From an uncultured bacterium (GTDB taxonomy: Bacteria > Bacteroidota > Bacteroidia > Bacteroidales > Muribaculaceae): a stretch of DNA of 58,871 bases. The DNA lies in the NCBI GenBank assembly GCA_905214715.1, contig CAJMMT010000014.1, positions 1-58,871 of the forward strand, written 5' to 3'. This document shows, in pieces, positions 1 to 7,703 of the stretch. Positions within the stretch are counted from its first letter, which is position 1. The number at the start of each line of letters is the position of its first letter. The translations under genes were made by a program, and so were the position numbers. A model generated the notes under the pieces. That model did no database searches. It saw only the letters and a list, made by a program, of their open reading frames with translations, and had not been told where the DNA came from.

Positions 1-24
1 ATGAAAATAAGCCCTAAATTATGA
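1..24 (+). CDS. C-terminal tail of an upstream gene (partial)
   Basis: Frame 1 is open from the window edge to a TGA at 22-24, so only the last seven codons are visible. This stop overlaps the relaxase start codon as ATGA, the usual sign of translational coupling. In Bacteroidales mobilization modules the gene directly before such a relaxase is normally a small MobC-like relaxosome protein, so that is the best guess. Nothing in the seven visible residues can confirm it. Confidence 0.4.
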   Translation: MKISPKL

Positions 25-1223
25 TTGGAAAAATCAGTAGCGGCAATTCGTTTGGAGGTTGTCTTGACTACATCACACGTGTAAAACAGGATTATTTGCC
101 GAAAGAAAAACAAGTCTGGAATGTACTCGGAAGCGATGGACTTCGGCTGAATATCGGTGAAGATGACTGGCGCAAAACTGCCGCCAGGGATATGGAACGA
201 CCGGTATTGTCGAGGTCTAAAATCAAGGAGCCATGCGGCCATATATCCCTCGGTTTCTCGCCTAAAGACAGCGACAGACTGACCGATGATTATATGCTTA
301 GAATCGCGGAGGAATATATGGAGAAAATGGGTATAACCAACACTCCGTACATCATCGTCAGGCATACCGACAAACCACATCCACATTTTCACATAATGTT
401 CAGCCGTGTGGATTATGACGGCAAGATTATCAAATCGGCGACCAACCGTTACCGAAACAAAGCTGTGTGTCTTGATATCACCCAACGCCATAATCTCACT
501 ATGGGGACCGACAGCCTTTCGCTTGACCCTGAAAAACTGCGCGGTTCTGAACGAAGCAAAGTGGAGATTCGCCAGATTGCCAACGAGGTGTTGAACGACC
601 AATCAGTAAAAGATGTCGGCACCTTCATGGTAAAAATGAAAGACAGAGGTGTTCAAGTAGAAGTATTGCGCGACAAGACCCCGGAGCAAAAGATGAAGAC
701 CCTTATTTATAGGAAAGGTCGTCATTCTTTTGTTGCCTCCAAGATCGGCAAGTGTTTCACTCCCAATAACGTGCTCAAGGAGTTAGACCGGCGTTCAGCT
801 CAGGCAGAACGTCTGTGCATGGCCACAACCATTGATCCCAATAATCAGTGGGTGTATCTTGACGGTTCACCTGTCGCGCCGACTACGTTTGGAAACATAG
901 AAATTACTCTGGAGCAACAGCGGCTATATGTCAAAGGCTACACCATCCATGTCGGCAACGCTTATATCAGATTTAACCCCGACACGAAGCAGCCCGATGT
1001 GTCACGTTACAACCTCGACATAATGACAGGCGGCGGAATGCCATTTATTCCGGGAGCGCATCCCGAATACGAGGCGTTTTATAATGGCTTGACCGGATTC
1101 GATAAAGAGGAGTTCAAACGCTTCCGCCGCTCACATCCCACGTTGACTAATCAGGAAGCAATGGCGATGTTCAAACTCAACTATGGCCATTCCCGGCACA
1201 TGGGAATGTCTCATAGACTATAA
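21..1223 (+). CDS. Relaxase/mobilization nuclease
   Basis: This 400-residue protein is a MobA/VirD2-type relaxase, which nicks oriT and pilots one DNA strand during conjugation. The N-terminus carries the family start (MIGKISSGNS, then Tyr17), followed by a GHISLGFSP block around residue 73. The metal-binding histidine cluster lies at H115, H120, H122 and H124 within RHTDKPHPHFH. The length is normal and the frame intact. The start is fixed by the ATGA overlap with the preceding gene. A hairpin follows the stop. It marks this end of the window as part of a mobilizable or integrative element; no integrase or coupling protein is visible, so the rest must lie to the left. Confidence 0.9.
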   Translation: MIGKISSGNSFGGCLDYITRVKQDYLPKEKQVWNVLGSDGLRLNIGEDDWRKTAARDMERPVLSRSKIKEPCGHISLGFSPKDSDRLTDDYMLRIAEEYMEKMGITNTPYIIVRHTDKPHPHFHIMFSRVDYDGKIIKSATNRYRNKAVCLDITQRHNLTMGTDSLSLDPEKLRGSERSKVEIRQIANEVLNDQSVKDVGTFMVKMKDRGVQVEVLRDKTPEQKMKTLIYRKGRHSFVASKIGKCFTPNNVLKELDRRSAQAERLCMATTIDPNNQWVYLDGSPVAPTTFGNIEITLEQQRLYVKGYTIHVGNAYIRFNPDTKQPDVSRYNLDIMTGGGMPFIPGAHPEYEAFYNGLTGFDKEEFKRFRRSHPTLTNQEAMAMFKLNYGHSRHMGMSHRL

Positions 1224-1229
1224 CCAAAC

Positions 1230-1264
1230 GCCACCGAGAGAGAATTATCAGTAATCTCGGTGGC
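1230..1264 (+). terminator. Inverted repeat / probable terminator after the relaxase
   Basis: A perfect 10-bp stem, GCCACCGAGA with TCTCGGTGGC, surrounds a 15-nt loop and is followed by a T-rich run at 1271-1280. It begins seven bases after the relaxase stop. The same repeat also forms the truncated 3' end of the facing acetyltransferase remnant, so it may double as a recombination end. Confidence 0.65.
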
Positions 1265-1415
1265 GCACATTGTTTTTCTTGAAGTCGCGTGGGGCATTCA
1301 CGAAGTCATTGTAGATGATAAAATCTCCGACCTTGATTGTCGGCCGTGTGACAACTGATTTCAGATACGCTGTCTGATTATCATTGGAACGCGGATAAAT
1401 TTTATTCTGGTCCAT
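1248..1415 (-). pseudogene. Truncated Vat/CatB-type (xenobiotic) O-acetyltransferase, N-terminal fragment
   Basis: A 55-codon minus-strand reading frame starts with MDQNKIYPRSND and contains VGDFIIYNDFVNAP and FKKNNV. These match what I know as the N-terminus of the hexapeptide-repeat acetyltransferases that inactivate streptogramins or chloramphenicol (Vat/CatB family, normally about 210 residues). After FKKNNV the family continues with a LYHYP-like segment. Here the frame instead enters the inverted repeat at 1230-1264 and stops after RHRDY. The whole left-handed beta-helix is missing, so no activity is expected. It begins 10 bp downstream of the MATE pump stop and was probably the last gene of that operon. 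Confidence 0.65.
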
Positions 1416-1425
1416 AGCTGTTAAT

Positions 1426-2787
1426 TCATCGTGTCAGCGATTTCTCTAATATGTCAACCCTATGTCTGAAAAGGAATATTCCTCCCGCGACAGTTAGTGT
1501 TATGAACTCTGACATTGGAATTGCCAGCCATAATCCTGCAATACCAATCAGAGAGGGCAGGATAATAAAAGAAGGTACTAATACCACAAGACCTCGTAAT
1601 AGGGAGATAAGTGAAGCTATCCATGCCTTCTCAATACTCTGATAATAACCAATCACAGCCATATTAGAGATGAAGAAAATCGGGCAAATTGCAAATAATG
1701 GTATGCCGGCCTCAGCCAATCCATATTCCATGCCATTTCCCAAAAATATTTCAGCTATTGGTCTGTTAAACAGCAAACAGCACAATGATAGTCCAATACC
1801 TGATAAAAATGCGGTGCCAATAGCTTGTTGAAATGTTGCGGCAATCCTGCCGTATGCTTGATTGCCATAATTAAAGCTGATTATCGGCTGTTCTGACTGA
1901 ATTATTGAATTTGCAAAAGAGAAGAAAACCGGGAAAAGATAACATACAATTGAATATGCCGATACTCCTTCGATGCCAATGAGCCGCATAAACATATAAT
2001 TGCCGGTAAGCATCATTACGCAAGTTGTCGCCTCGGTAAAGAATGCGGAGAACCCAATTTTTACAGCATATCGAGTATTAGTCAATATTCCTTCAAATGC
2101 ATCTGCAATTTTCGTAAATCTGAAGTTAACAGACCATTTACAGAAATAAAGAAACACCATTAAAGCTCCGACAATGCCACTTATAGAAGTTGCCAACGCC
2201 GCACCGGTAGTTTCAAGTTTTAACTGAAATATAAGATAATAGTCCAAAGCAATATTCAGAATAGCAGATATGAGTTGGCAGAACATGGCATATTTTGGAG
2301 AACCGTCAAGTCGCATTACCATCATGCCTCCGATTTGAGGTAACATACAAATCATAGCCGTAAATAACCAGAACAGATATGCCGAAGACAGCTTCCGTAT
2401 AGAATCATCTGCTCCAAGTATGTTGACAATTCCTTTAGGATCACTGATAAATATAGTTGCAAGAAACAATATCAGTAACTCTCCACTTAAAAAACACTGA
2501 AATACTATTTTCTTAGCAGAGAGATGTTGTTTGCTGGCAAGACAAATAGATGCCCCGACAGAACTGCCGATGCCGAACATCAGGGTGATACCGCAAATCA
2601 GAATGAACATTGGAGCAACCATATTGACTGCGGCAAGTCCTAACGGGCCAATACCTTGTCCAACAAATATCCCGTCGGTGATAAGGAATACAGAGTTACT
2701 TAGCATCCCTATCAGTGTTGGGAAGAACAGCGAGCGAAATAACTTCCCTATATTGCCATTCTGATAATCAAGTTTTGTGGTTTTCAT
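1426..2787 (-). CDS. MATE family multidrug efflux transporter
   Basis: This 453-residue, strongly hydrophobic protein has about twelve predicted membrane spans and the two-fold repeat of the MATE (MepA-like) family, which exports cationic drugs using a sodium or proton gradient. Typical N-terminal features are the helix-1 segment FPTLIGMLSNSVFLITDGIFV and the GLAAVNM motif; the second half repeats a similar pattern from about residue 230. It follows a GNAT gene with a 21-bp gap in a minus-strand operon and precedes the acetyltransferase remnant. The cassette has the look of resistance cargo. The actual substrate cannot be told from sequence. Confidence 0.9.
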   Translation of the reverse strand: MKTTKLDYQNGNIGKLFRSLFFPTLIGMLSNSVFLITDGIFVGQGIGPLGLAAVNMVAPMFILICGITLMFGIGSSVGASICLASKQHLSAKKIVFQCFLSGELLILFLATIFISDPKGIVNILGADDSIRKLSSAYLFWLFTAMICMLPQIGGMMVMRLDGSPKYAMFCQLISAILNIALDYYLIFQLKLETTGAALATSISGIVGALMVFLYFCKWSVNFRFTKIADAFEGILTNTRYAVKIGFSAFFTEATTCVMMLTGNYMFMRLIGIEGVSAYSIVCYLFPVFFSFANSIIQSEQPIISFNYGNQAYGRIAATFQQAIGTAFLSGIGLSLCCLLFNRPIAEIFLGNGMEYGLAEAGIPLFAICPIFFISNMAVIGYYQSIEKAWIASLISLLRGLVVLVPSFIILPSLIGIAGLWLAIPMSEFITLTVAGGIFLFRHRVDILEKSLTR

Positions 2788-2808
2788 TTTATAATATTCC
2801 GATTGCTT

Positions 2809-3321
2809 TCATAGCTCTTTATGCTGTTCCATTTCGATGCAATTCCATATTTCGCCGAGACATTCGTAGCTCTCGGTATCCTGCCTTAAAACACTATGGA
2901 ATCCAGCGGCTTCATAGCAATGAATGGCGGACGGATTATTCTCAAAGACACCGAGCGACACTTTTGTAGCTCCAAGCGTTTCAAAAGCATATTTGACTGC
3001 CATTGAAACAAGAGCTTTGCCTAAACCGTGACCACGTTTTGAATCATCAACAATAACAAAACCAAGTCGTTGCTCAGCCGGATTAGCTGCCGGAGTGCGC
3101 AAGGTAATGTACCCGACAATATCATCACCATCTGTCATTGTCAAGGCGCGAGAGCGTTGTCCGTCAATATACTTTGCATGATATGTGTTCATATCTTCGG
3201 GGGTGACGGGATAATGCTCGTATCTGTCGGCACACCACTGGCGCATTAAATACTCACTTTTGAGCCACGATGTAATCACAGCGGCATCCGAAGGCTGATA
3301 TGGGCGTAATGTCAGGTTCAT
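2809..3321 (-). CDS. GNAT family N-acetyltransferase (RimJ/RimL-like)
   Basis: The 170-residue protein is a complete single GNAT domain that transfers acetyl from acetyl-CoA to an amine. The acetyl-CoA loop is visible as KRGHGLGKAL (about residues 95-104). The strand-helix segment FENNPSAIHCYEAAGF (about 126-141) is the typical motif B. Its start codon overlaps the stop of the tautomerase gene by 4 bp, so the two are coupled. The substrate is unknown; the neighbours (pump, second GNAT, Vat remnant) suggest small-molecule detoxification, but RimL-like enzymes can also acetylate proteins. Confidence 0.85.
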   Translation of the reverse strand: MNLTLRPYQPSDAAVITSWLKSEYLMRQWCADRYEHYPVTPEDMNTYHAKYIDGQRSRALTMTDGDDIVGYITLRTPAANPAEQRLGFVIVDDSKRGHGLGKALVSMAVKYAFETLGATKVSLGVFENNPSAIHCYEAAGFHSVLRQDTESYECLGEIWNCIEMEQHKEL

Positions 3322-3518
3322 GGTTTGTAGTTGCGTTTAATCTCGTCGATAGACTTCCCTCCAATTCCGAAGTTCTCGTCCGGCAACTCCTTGATTGTTA
3401 CTGTAAAGAACTGCTCCGGGATATGGGTTATTTCGGAAGCTGTGGCTGTAAGCCGCTCTATGAGTTGTCGTTTCTGTTCAGCGGTCAATCGTCCGCTTTC
3501 AATGGATATGTATGGCAT
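3318..3518 (-). CDS. 4-oxalocrotonate tautomerase family protein
   Basis: A 66-residue protein of the 4-OT family, small beta-alpha-beta enzymes that use an N-terminal proline as general base. Pro2 directly follows the initiator Met in MPYISIESGRL, as catalysis requires after Met removal. The helix segment EQKRQLIERLT and the strand FTVTIKEL are standard. Its 5' end overlaps the upstream GNAT by 20 bp and its 3' end overlaps the next GNAT by 4 bp. Why a tautomerase sits between two acetyltransferases is not clear; it may act on an electrophilic xenobiotic. Confidence 0.85.
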   Translation of the reverse strand: MPYISIESGRLTAEQKRQLIERLTATASEITHIPEQFFTVTIKELPDENFGIGGKSIDEIKRNYKP

Positions 3519-4050
3519 GATAATCCTCTTTCGTCATTATGTAGAAATGCTCAGTCCGTTTGTCTCCGAGAGGAGACAGGATGTTATGGTTCGTATGATG
3601 GAACTTGAAGCCGCTTTTTTCACAAACACGTTTCGATTTATTGTTTCCTTCATAATATCCGCACCATACAGCATCGAGTTTCAGCTCATTGAAACATCTC
3701 GACAACAGGGCTTTGACCGCTTCCGGTATGAATCCCTGCCCCCAATAAGGCTTGCCAATCCAATAGCCTATCTCTGCTTCACCCGGTTTCATGGCTGCGG
3801 AATGAAGACCATTCGCGAACATAATCCCGCAACTGCCTACAGGCTCGCCTGTATCTTTCAGAACAACGGCGTATGTTTCCGGCGCAGAAAATACAGTCCG
3901 GATGATTTCCAGACTGTTTTCTACAGATGTATGCGGCGGCAACCCGGCAATGGGACCAATGTCCGGGTCGCTGGCATACTTGAACAGAGTGTCGGCCTCT
4001 GTTTCTTGCCAAGGTCTAAGGATAAGTCTTTCCGTCTCAATCATTATCAT
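3499..4050 (-). CDS. GNAT family N-acetyltransferase (RimJ/RimL-like)
   Basis: A second GNAT enzyme of about 183 residues. It starts with the classic TERLILRPW segment and has the acetyl-CoA binding turn IGKPYWGQGF (about residues 103-112) and the motif-B-like SKRVCEKSGFKF. Two Met codons six bases apart (4050 and 4044) are possible starts; the second gives the more typical MIETERL N-terminus. It overlaps both neighbours. It is distinct in sequence from the other GNAT of the operon, so this is not a simple tandem duplication. Substrate unknown. Confidence 0.85.
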   Translation of the reverse strand: MIMIETERLILRPWQETEADTLFKYASDPDIGPIAGLPPHTSVENSLEIIRTVFSAPETYAVVLKDTGEPVGSCGIMFANGLHSAAMKPGEAEIGYWIGKPYWGQGFIPEAVKALLSRCFNELKLDAVWCGYYEGNNKSKRVCEKSGFKFHHTNHNILSPLGDKRTEHFYIMTKEDYHAIHIH

Positions 4051-4336
4051 TTTTCCAGCGTTTGAGATAAGGGAAGAACTGGTGCATCTGCTCTTTCATC
4101 TGTTCGACCGTGAGATTTTGGCCGGAATTCTTGTTTATCTCGTCGGTGAACTGTGCGCAGTGGTCTATCATCTGCTCCATAGTCAGATCCTGCACGAACT
4201 TACCGTCCTTGTAGCAGTAGATACAGTAATCCTCATTTGGCGTGCCATCCGCATTTGTGCCGAGGACTTCGTTGGAGAGCGGCATTCCGCAGCTCTGACA
4301 GAATTTCATTTCCATTGTTATTATTCTTTTGCCCAT
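4037..4336 (-). CDS. Putative zinc-ribbon protein
   Basis: Up to 99 residues, with a CQSCGMP motif (C13, C16) paired with CIYC (C38, C41), forming a four-cysteine zinc ribbon of the type seen in short Bacteroidetes proteins of unknown role. The tail (EQMIDHCAQF and EQMKEQMHQFF) is helical and amphipathic. Start codons at 4336, 4315 and 4309 are in frame; the family usually begins only a few residues before CQSCG, so 4315 or 4309 is more likely than 4336. It is the first gene of the minus-strand operon and overlaps the next by 14 bp. Confidence 0.75.
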   Translation of the reverse strand: MGKRIITMEMKFCQSCGMPLSNEVLGTNADGTPNEDYCIYCYKDGKFVQDLTMEQMIDHCAQFTDEINKNSGQNLTVEQMKEQMHQFFPYLKRWKNDND

Positions 4337-4337
4337 C

Positions 4338-4505
4338 AGTCCGACAGGGCGGATTCATAAATGCAAAAGCGCGGACTATCTATGTCAATCTAACTTGACG
4401 GCCCTGAGAAAGCCTATGATGCAGATATAACGATAGCAGCCCACGCCGTATGCGTGAGAACCACTATGCTATCTCTTGCATCAAATTTGAAAGGCTCTCA
4501 GGTTT
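4338..4505 (-). promoter_or_regulatory. Structured 5' leader of the pump/acetyltransferase operon
   Basis: Three hairpins lie between the promoter and the first gene. The largest is nested: CCTGAGA at 4403-4415 with 4492-4502, GATGCA at 4418 with TGCATC at 4477, GATAGCA at 4432 with TGCTATC at 4467, and a tip CACGC/GCGTG at 4442-4456. A second pairs GTCAA with TTGAC (4384-4399). A third, AGTCCG with CGGACT (4338-4377), ends just before the first start codon. The arrangement suggests regulation by attenuation or translation; no function has been shown. Confidence 0.5.
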
Positions 4506-4576
4506 TCAAGTTACAAGATGAGCATAACGCTTCTTATTTTCAAAATGTCGTGGATTGGATTGCGCCAACCCGACTA

Positions 4577-4584
4577 CAAAGTTA
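4577..4584 (-). promoter_or_regulatory. -7 promoter box (TAACTTTG) for the minus operon
   Basis: TAACTTTG on the minus strand matches the Bacteroidetes TAnnTTTG -7 element. A TTTG -33 box is not clear at the right distance. The predicted transcript would start near 4572 and carry a leader of about 235 nt. Confidence 0.45.
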
Positions 4585-4888
4585 CGAAATTATTATGAGA
4601 TTTTAACGGCTATGCGTGGTGACCCGGCGTAATTTTGGCTGAGGTCACCACATTTTTATCGTCTAATTATGGTTAAAGTCTGTTAAAGTTTAGGGTTGCA
4701 GAGGTAAGATGTGGGGTTGAATGATGCTGAATGATTTTGAATAGATATGATTTGTATGCTGATTATCAAAGCATTAAGCAATCGCAAGAATAGATATGCG
4801 CCTGTCGCAACACGCCTAACGCACAATACTACAACGCTTTAGCGTGGGCGTGGTGACTTTTGTGGTGACCCGGAGGGGTGTTGATGAA
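4585..4888. other. Gene-free stretch with GTGGTGAC repeats beside tRNA-Phe
   Basis: No gene is visible. GTGGTGAC occurs at 4616, 4850 and 4862, and its inverse GTCACCAC at 4644; the 12-mer GTGGTGACCCGG is present twice (4616 and 4862). The 4616/4643 pair forms a 9-bp inverted repeat followed by a short T run. Such repeats next to a tRNA 3' end could be integrase-binding sites of an attachment region, but no integrase or second attachment site is in view. Confidence 0.35.
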
Positions 4889-4921
4889 TAAAAAACCGCT
4901 AACTCATTGAGAATTAGCGGT
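4889..4921 (-). terminator. Terminator of tRNA-Phe
   Basis: On the minus strand an 8-bp stem ACCGCTAA/TTAGCGGT is followed directly by a T run. It lies seven bases past the tRNA 3' end. Confidence 0.8.
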
Positions 4922-4927
4922 CTTCTG

Positions 4928-5000
4928 TGGTGCCACCAGGAATCGAACCGGGGACACAAGGATTTTCAGTCCTTTGCTCTACCAACTGAGCTATGGCACC
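4928..5000 (-). tRNA. tRNA-Phe (anticodon GAA)
   Basis: The minus strand reads a complete 73-nt cloverleaf. The acceptor stem is GGTGCCA with TGGCACC plus discriminator A, the D-loop contains AGCTCAGTTGGTAGAGC, the anticodon loop is CTGAAAA with GAA, and the T arm contains GGTTCGATTCC. CCA is not encoded. A strong promoter lies about 50 bp upstream and a terminator just downstream. It sits at the border of the mobilizable-element genes, so its 3' end is a plausible integration target. Confidence 0.95.
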
Positions 5001-5054
5001 ATTTTCCAGGCTTGCCGGGAGATTTGGTTGGCGTTTATCTCTCGTTTGCGAGTG

Positions 5055-5086
5055 CAAAGTTAGAAATTCTTTTCTTTCTGTCCAAA
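5055..5086 (-). promoter_or_regulatory. Promoter of tRNA-Phe
   Basis: On the minus strand TTTG (5086-5083), a 20-bp spacer and TAACTTTG (5062-5055) match the Bacteroidetes -33/-7 consensus exactly. The start would fall about 50 nt before the tRNA. Confidence 0.75.
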
Positions 5087-5189
5087 TATATTTATACTTT
5101 TTTTATCTTTTTGTTTTGGTTTTGATGATTACTTCTTACGTATCAAATTGTTATCGTCGCTATCCGATATTCTGCGCTATTCCCGGAAA

Positions 5190-6197
5190 TCACGCTTGCC
5201 GCGACTCGACTGATTCCTTCCCGTGCATCACGAATGTCTCCGGATTGTACCGCGGGCGGTGCTTCACTTCTGAATATATCTTGCCTACATATTCCCCTAC
5301 GATACCCATGCATATCAATATGATACCGCTGCAGAACCATACTGAAAGCACCATCGAGCTCCAGCCTTCTATGGTGTGTCCGCTGAAATGACGCACCGCC
5401 ACATATATGCCGATGACGAAGGTCACCAACAGAAAGATCAATCCGATGAACGCCACCATTCTCACAGGTTTTATAGAGAAGGATGTTATTCCGTCGGCCG
5501 CGAACGCGAGCATCTTTTTCAGCGGGTATTTCGATTCTCCGGCGGTGCGCTCCTTGCGGTCGTAATATACACGGTCTTGCTTGTATCCGAGCAAAGGAAC
5601 TATACCGCGTAGAAACAGGTTCTCCTCCCTGTATTTCATCAACTGGTCTACGGCCCGTCGGCTCATCAGCCGGAAGTCGGCGTGATTGAATTCCGATTTC
5701 ACCCCGAGCTTTTTCATAAGCTTGTAAAAGCCTATGGCCGTGTTGCGTTTAAACCATGTGTCTGTCGCACGGCTCTGACGGACTCCATAAACAATGTCGG
5801 CTCCGTCGCCATACTTCTCCATCATATTGTCTATGGCGAGGGTGTCGTCCTGCAGGTCCGCGTCGATCGACACTGTAACGTCGGCGAACTGCGCGGCTTT
5901 TTCCAGCCCTGCCACGAGCGCGTTCTGATGCCCTACGTTGGCGGCCAGGTTAAGTCCGGCCACTTCTCCGGGATATTTCTCGGCCAGCGCGCGTATTATA
6001 GGCCACGTGTTGTCGCGGCTGCCGTCGTTGACATAAAGCACGCAGCTGTCGGCCGAAGCCAGTCCTTTCGCCACTATACGGTGCAATGTGTCAAGTAGCT
6101 CCACGTTGCTTCCGGGCAGGGCTTCTTCTTCGTTGTAGCACGGAACAACTATGCATAAACGCGGTTTCCTATCGGATTTCAGTTCTTGGTCAGTCAT
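5190..6197 (-). CDS. GT2 family membrane glycosyltransferase (GtrB/DPM1-like)
   Basis: The 335-residue protein begins with a GT-A fold glycosyltransferase domain: IVVPCYNEEE near residue 17, a VNDGSRDNT block and a metal-binding SIDADLQDD near residue 112. Two membrane helices follow at about 245-268 and 280-305. This matches GtrB/ArnC/dolichyl-phosphate-mannose synthase relatives, which move a sugar from a nucleotide donor to undecaprenyl phosphate at the inner membrane. It stands alone on the minus strand. A strong promoter overlaps its 5' end so closely that the transcript may be nearly leaderless. Which sugar is moved is unknown. Confidence 0.9.
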   Translation of the reverse strand: MTDQELKSDRKPRLCIVVPCYNEEEALPGSNVELLDTLHRIVAKGLASADSCVLYVNDGSRDNTWPIIRALAEKYPGEVAGLNLAANVGHQNALVAGLEKAAQFADVTVSIDADLQDDTLAIDNMMEKYGDGADIVYGVRQSRATDTWFKRNTAIGFYKLMKKLGVKSEFNHADFRLMSRRAVDQLMKYREENLFLRGIVPLLGYKQDRVYYDRKERTAGESKYPLKKMLAFAADGITSFSIKPVRMVAFIGLIFLLVTFVIGIYVAVRHFSGHTIEGWSSMVLSVWFCSGIILICMGIVGEYVGKIYSEVKHRPRYNPETFVMHGKESVESRQA

Positions 6198-6201
6198 GAC
6201 G

Positions 6202-6233
6202 CAAATATAGTCAGAGCATGCGGGTTTTGCAAA
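6202..6233 (-). promoter_or_regulatory. Promoter of the GT2 gene
   Basis: Minus-strand TTTG (6233-6230), a 20-bp spacer and TATATTTG (6209-6202) match the consensus fully. Only four bases separate the -7 box from the ATG, so transcription should begin at or next to the start codon. Confidence 0.7.
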
Positions 6234-6240
6234 TTTTGCT

Positions 6241-6248
6241 TATCTTTG
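6241..6248 (+). promoter_or_regulatory. -7 promoter box for the aminopeptidase gene
   Basis: TATCTTTG fits TAnnTTTG and lies 36 bp before the first ATG. No clear -33 box is present; the region is shared with the divergent GT2 promoter. Confidence 0.5.
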
Positions 6249-6284
6249 GGCATGAAAGCGGCATATCAGCCGCCGGACTAACCT

Positions 6285-7703
6285 ATGCTGACCATGAAAC
6301 ACAGTTTATATTTCCGTGCCGCCGTGGCGGCGTTGCTCCTTTTGCCCTCCCAGTCAATGTGGGCCGATACCCCCGAAAAAGGAATATCCGAATCGATGCT
6401 TTCGCGTCTGCGCCAGGGGTATGCGCAGAACCCGAACCATAAGGCCCTGCGCAACGCTATGGCAGGTAACGCTATAGACGTGCTTGCCGTAAATGCCGAG
6501 AACCGCAACAACTTCGATACCCACTTCTCTCATGAGGTGAAAAGCAAAGGTATCACAAACCAGAAAAACTCCGGACGCTGCTGGCTGTTCACCGGCCTGA
6601 ACGTGTTGCGCTCCCAGATAATAGCGACCTACGACCTCGGTGAGCTGAAACTATCGCAAAACTATAATTTCTTTTACGACCAGCTTGAGAAGTCCAACCT
6701 TTTCTTGCAGGGCATCATAGACTACGCCTCGCGTCCGGCTGACGACAAGATGGTGGAATGGCTTATGCGCAATCCTCTCAGCGATGGCGGTCAGTTTACC
6801 GGAATCGCCGACAATATAAGCAAATATGGCATAGTGCCGGCCGAAGTCATGACCGAATCGTTCGCGGCCGAAAACACGCCGCGTCTCAACGCTCTGCTAT
6901 CGCTGAAACTGCGCGAGGATGCCCTGGAACTGCGCGGGATGCACGCCTCCGGAAAGAGCGGTAAGGAAATAAACCGGCGCAAGGAGCAGATGCTGGCCGA
7001 GGTTTACCGTATGCTCGCCCTCACTCTTGGCGAGCCGCCTCTCGAGTTTACTTGGACACGTAAGGACAAGGATGGCAAGGTGGTCGATACCCGACGCTAC
7101 ACCCCGCAGCAGTTTTACCGGGAATATGCCGGCAACGACCTCAAGAACGGATATGTGATGCTTATGAACGACCCTTCGCGTCCGTACCATCGTCTGTATG
7201 AGATAGATTACGACCGTCATTCCTACGACGGCAGCAACTGGACATACGTCAATCTCCCCGTCGAAGAGATAAAGCAGATGGCCATAGCCTCGATAAAAGA
7301 CAGCACGATGATGTATTTTTCGTGCGACGTAGGCAAATTCTTAGACCGCGAACGCGGATTCCTCGATCCCGGAAACTACGATTATGAATCGCTTATGGGC
7401 ACGTCGTTCGGCATGGACAAGGCCGAACGCATACGTACTTTCGCCAGTGCGTCGTCTCATGCCATGACCCTGATGGCGGTCGACCTCGATGAGAACGGAC
7501 GACCGAAAAAATGGAAAGTGGAAAACAGTTGGGGAGAGGGTGCCAACGATGGTCATCTGATAATGACAGACCGCTGGTTTGACGAGTACATGTTCCGTCT
7601 CGTAATCGACAAGAAATACGCTACGCCCGCCACGCTCGAGATACTGAAACAAAAGCCGGAAAAACTGCCGGCATGGGACCCCATGTTCAGCGAAGAGCGA
7701 TAA
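6285..7703 (+). CDS. C1B-family aminopeptidase (bleomycin hydrolase/PepC type), secreted
   Basis: A papain-like cysteine peptidase of 472 residues, close to the usual length of PepC/bleomycin hydrolase. The catalytic Cys99 is in NSGRCWLF, the His392 in SHAMTL and the Asn414 in ENSWGEG, so the triad is complete. Unlike cytosolic PepC it has a signal peptide (hydrophobic AAVAALLLLPS, then a cleavage site near MWA-D at about 27), which places it in the periplasm or on the surface. A second start at 6294 is equally possible. In Bacteroidales such secreted forms are common and probably trim peptides for uptake. Confidence 0.92.
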   Translation: MLTMKHSLYFRAAVAALLLLPSQSMWADTPEKGISESMLSRLRQGYAQNPNHKALRNAMAGNAIDVLAVNAENRNNFDTHFSHEVKSKGITNQKNSGRCWLFTGLNVLRSQIIATYDLGELKLSQNYNFFYDQLEKSNLFLQGIIDYASRPADDKMVEWLMRNPLSDGGQFTGIADNISKYGIVPAEVMTESFAAENTPRLNALLSLKLREDALELRGMHASGKSGKEINRRKEQMLAEVYRMLALTLGEPPLEFTWTRKDKDGKVVDTRRYTPQQFYREYAGNDLKNGYVMLMNDPSRPYHRLYEIDYDRHSYDGSNWTYVNLPVEEIKQMAIASIKDSTMMYFSCDVGKFLDRERGFLDPGNYDYESLMGTSFGMDKAERIRTFASASSHAMTLMAVDLDENGRPKKWKVENSWGEGANDGHLIMTDRWFDEYMFRLVIDKKYATPATLEILKQKPEKLPAWDPMFSEER

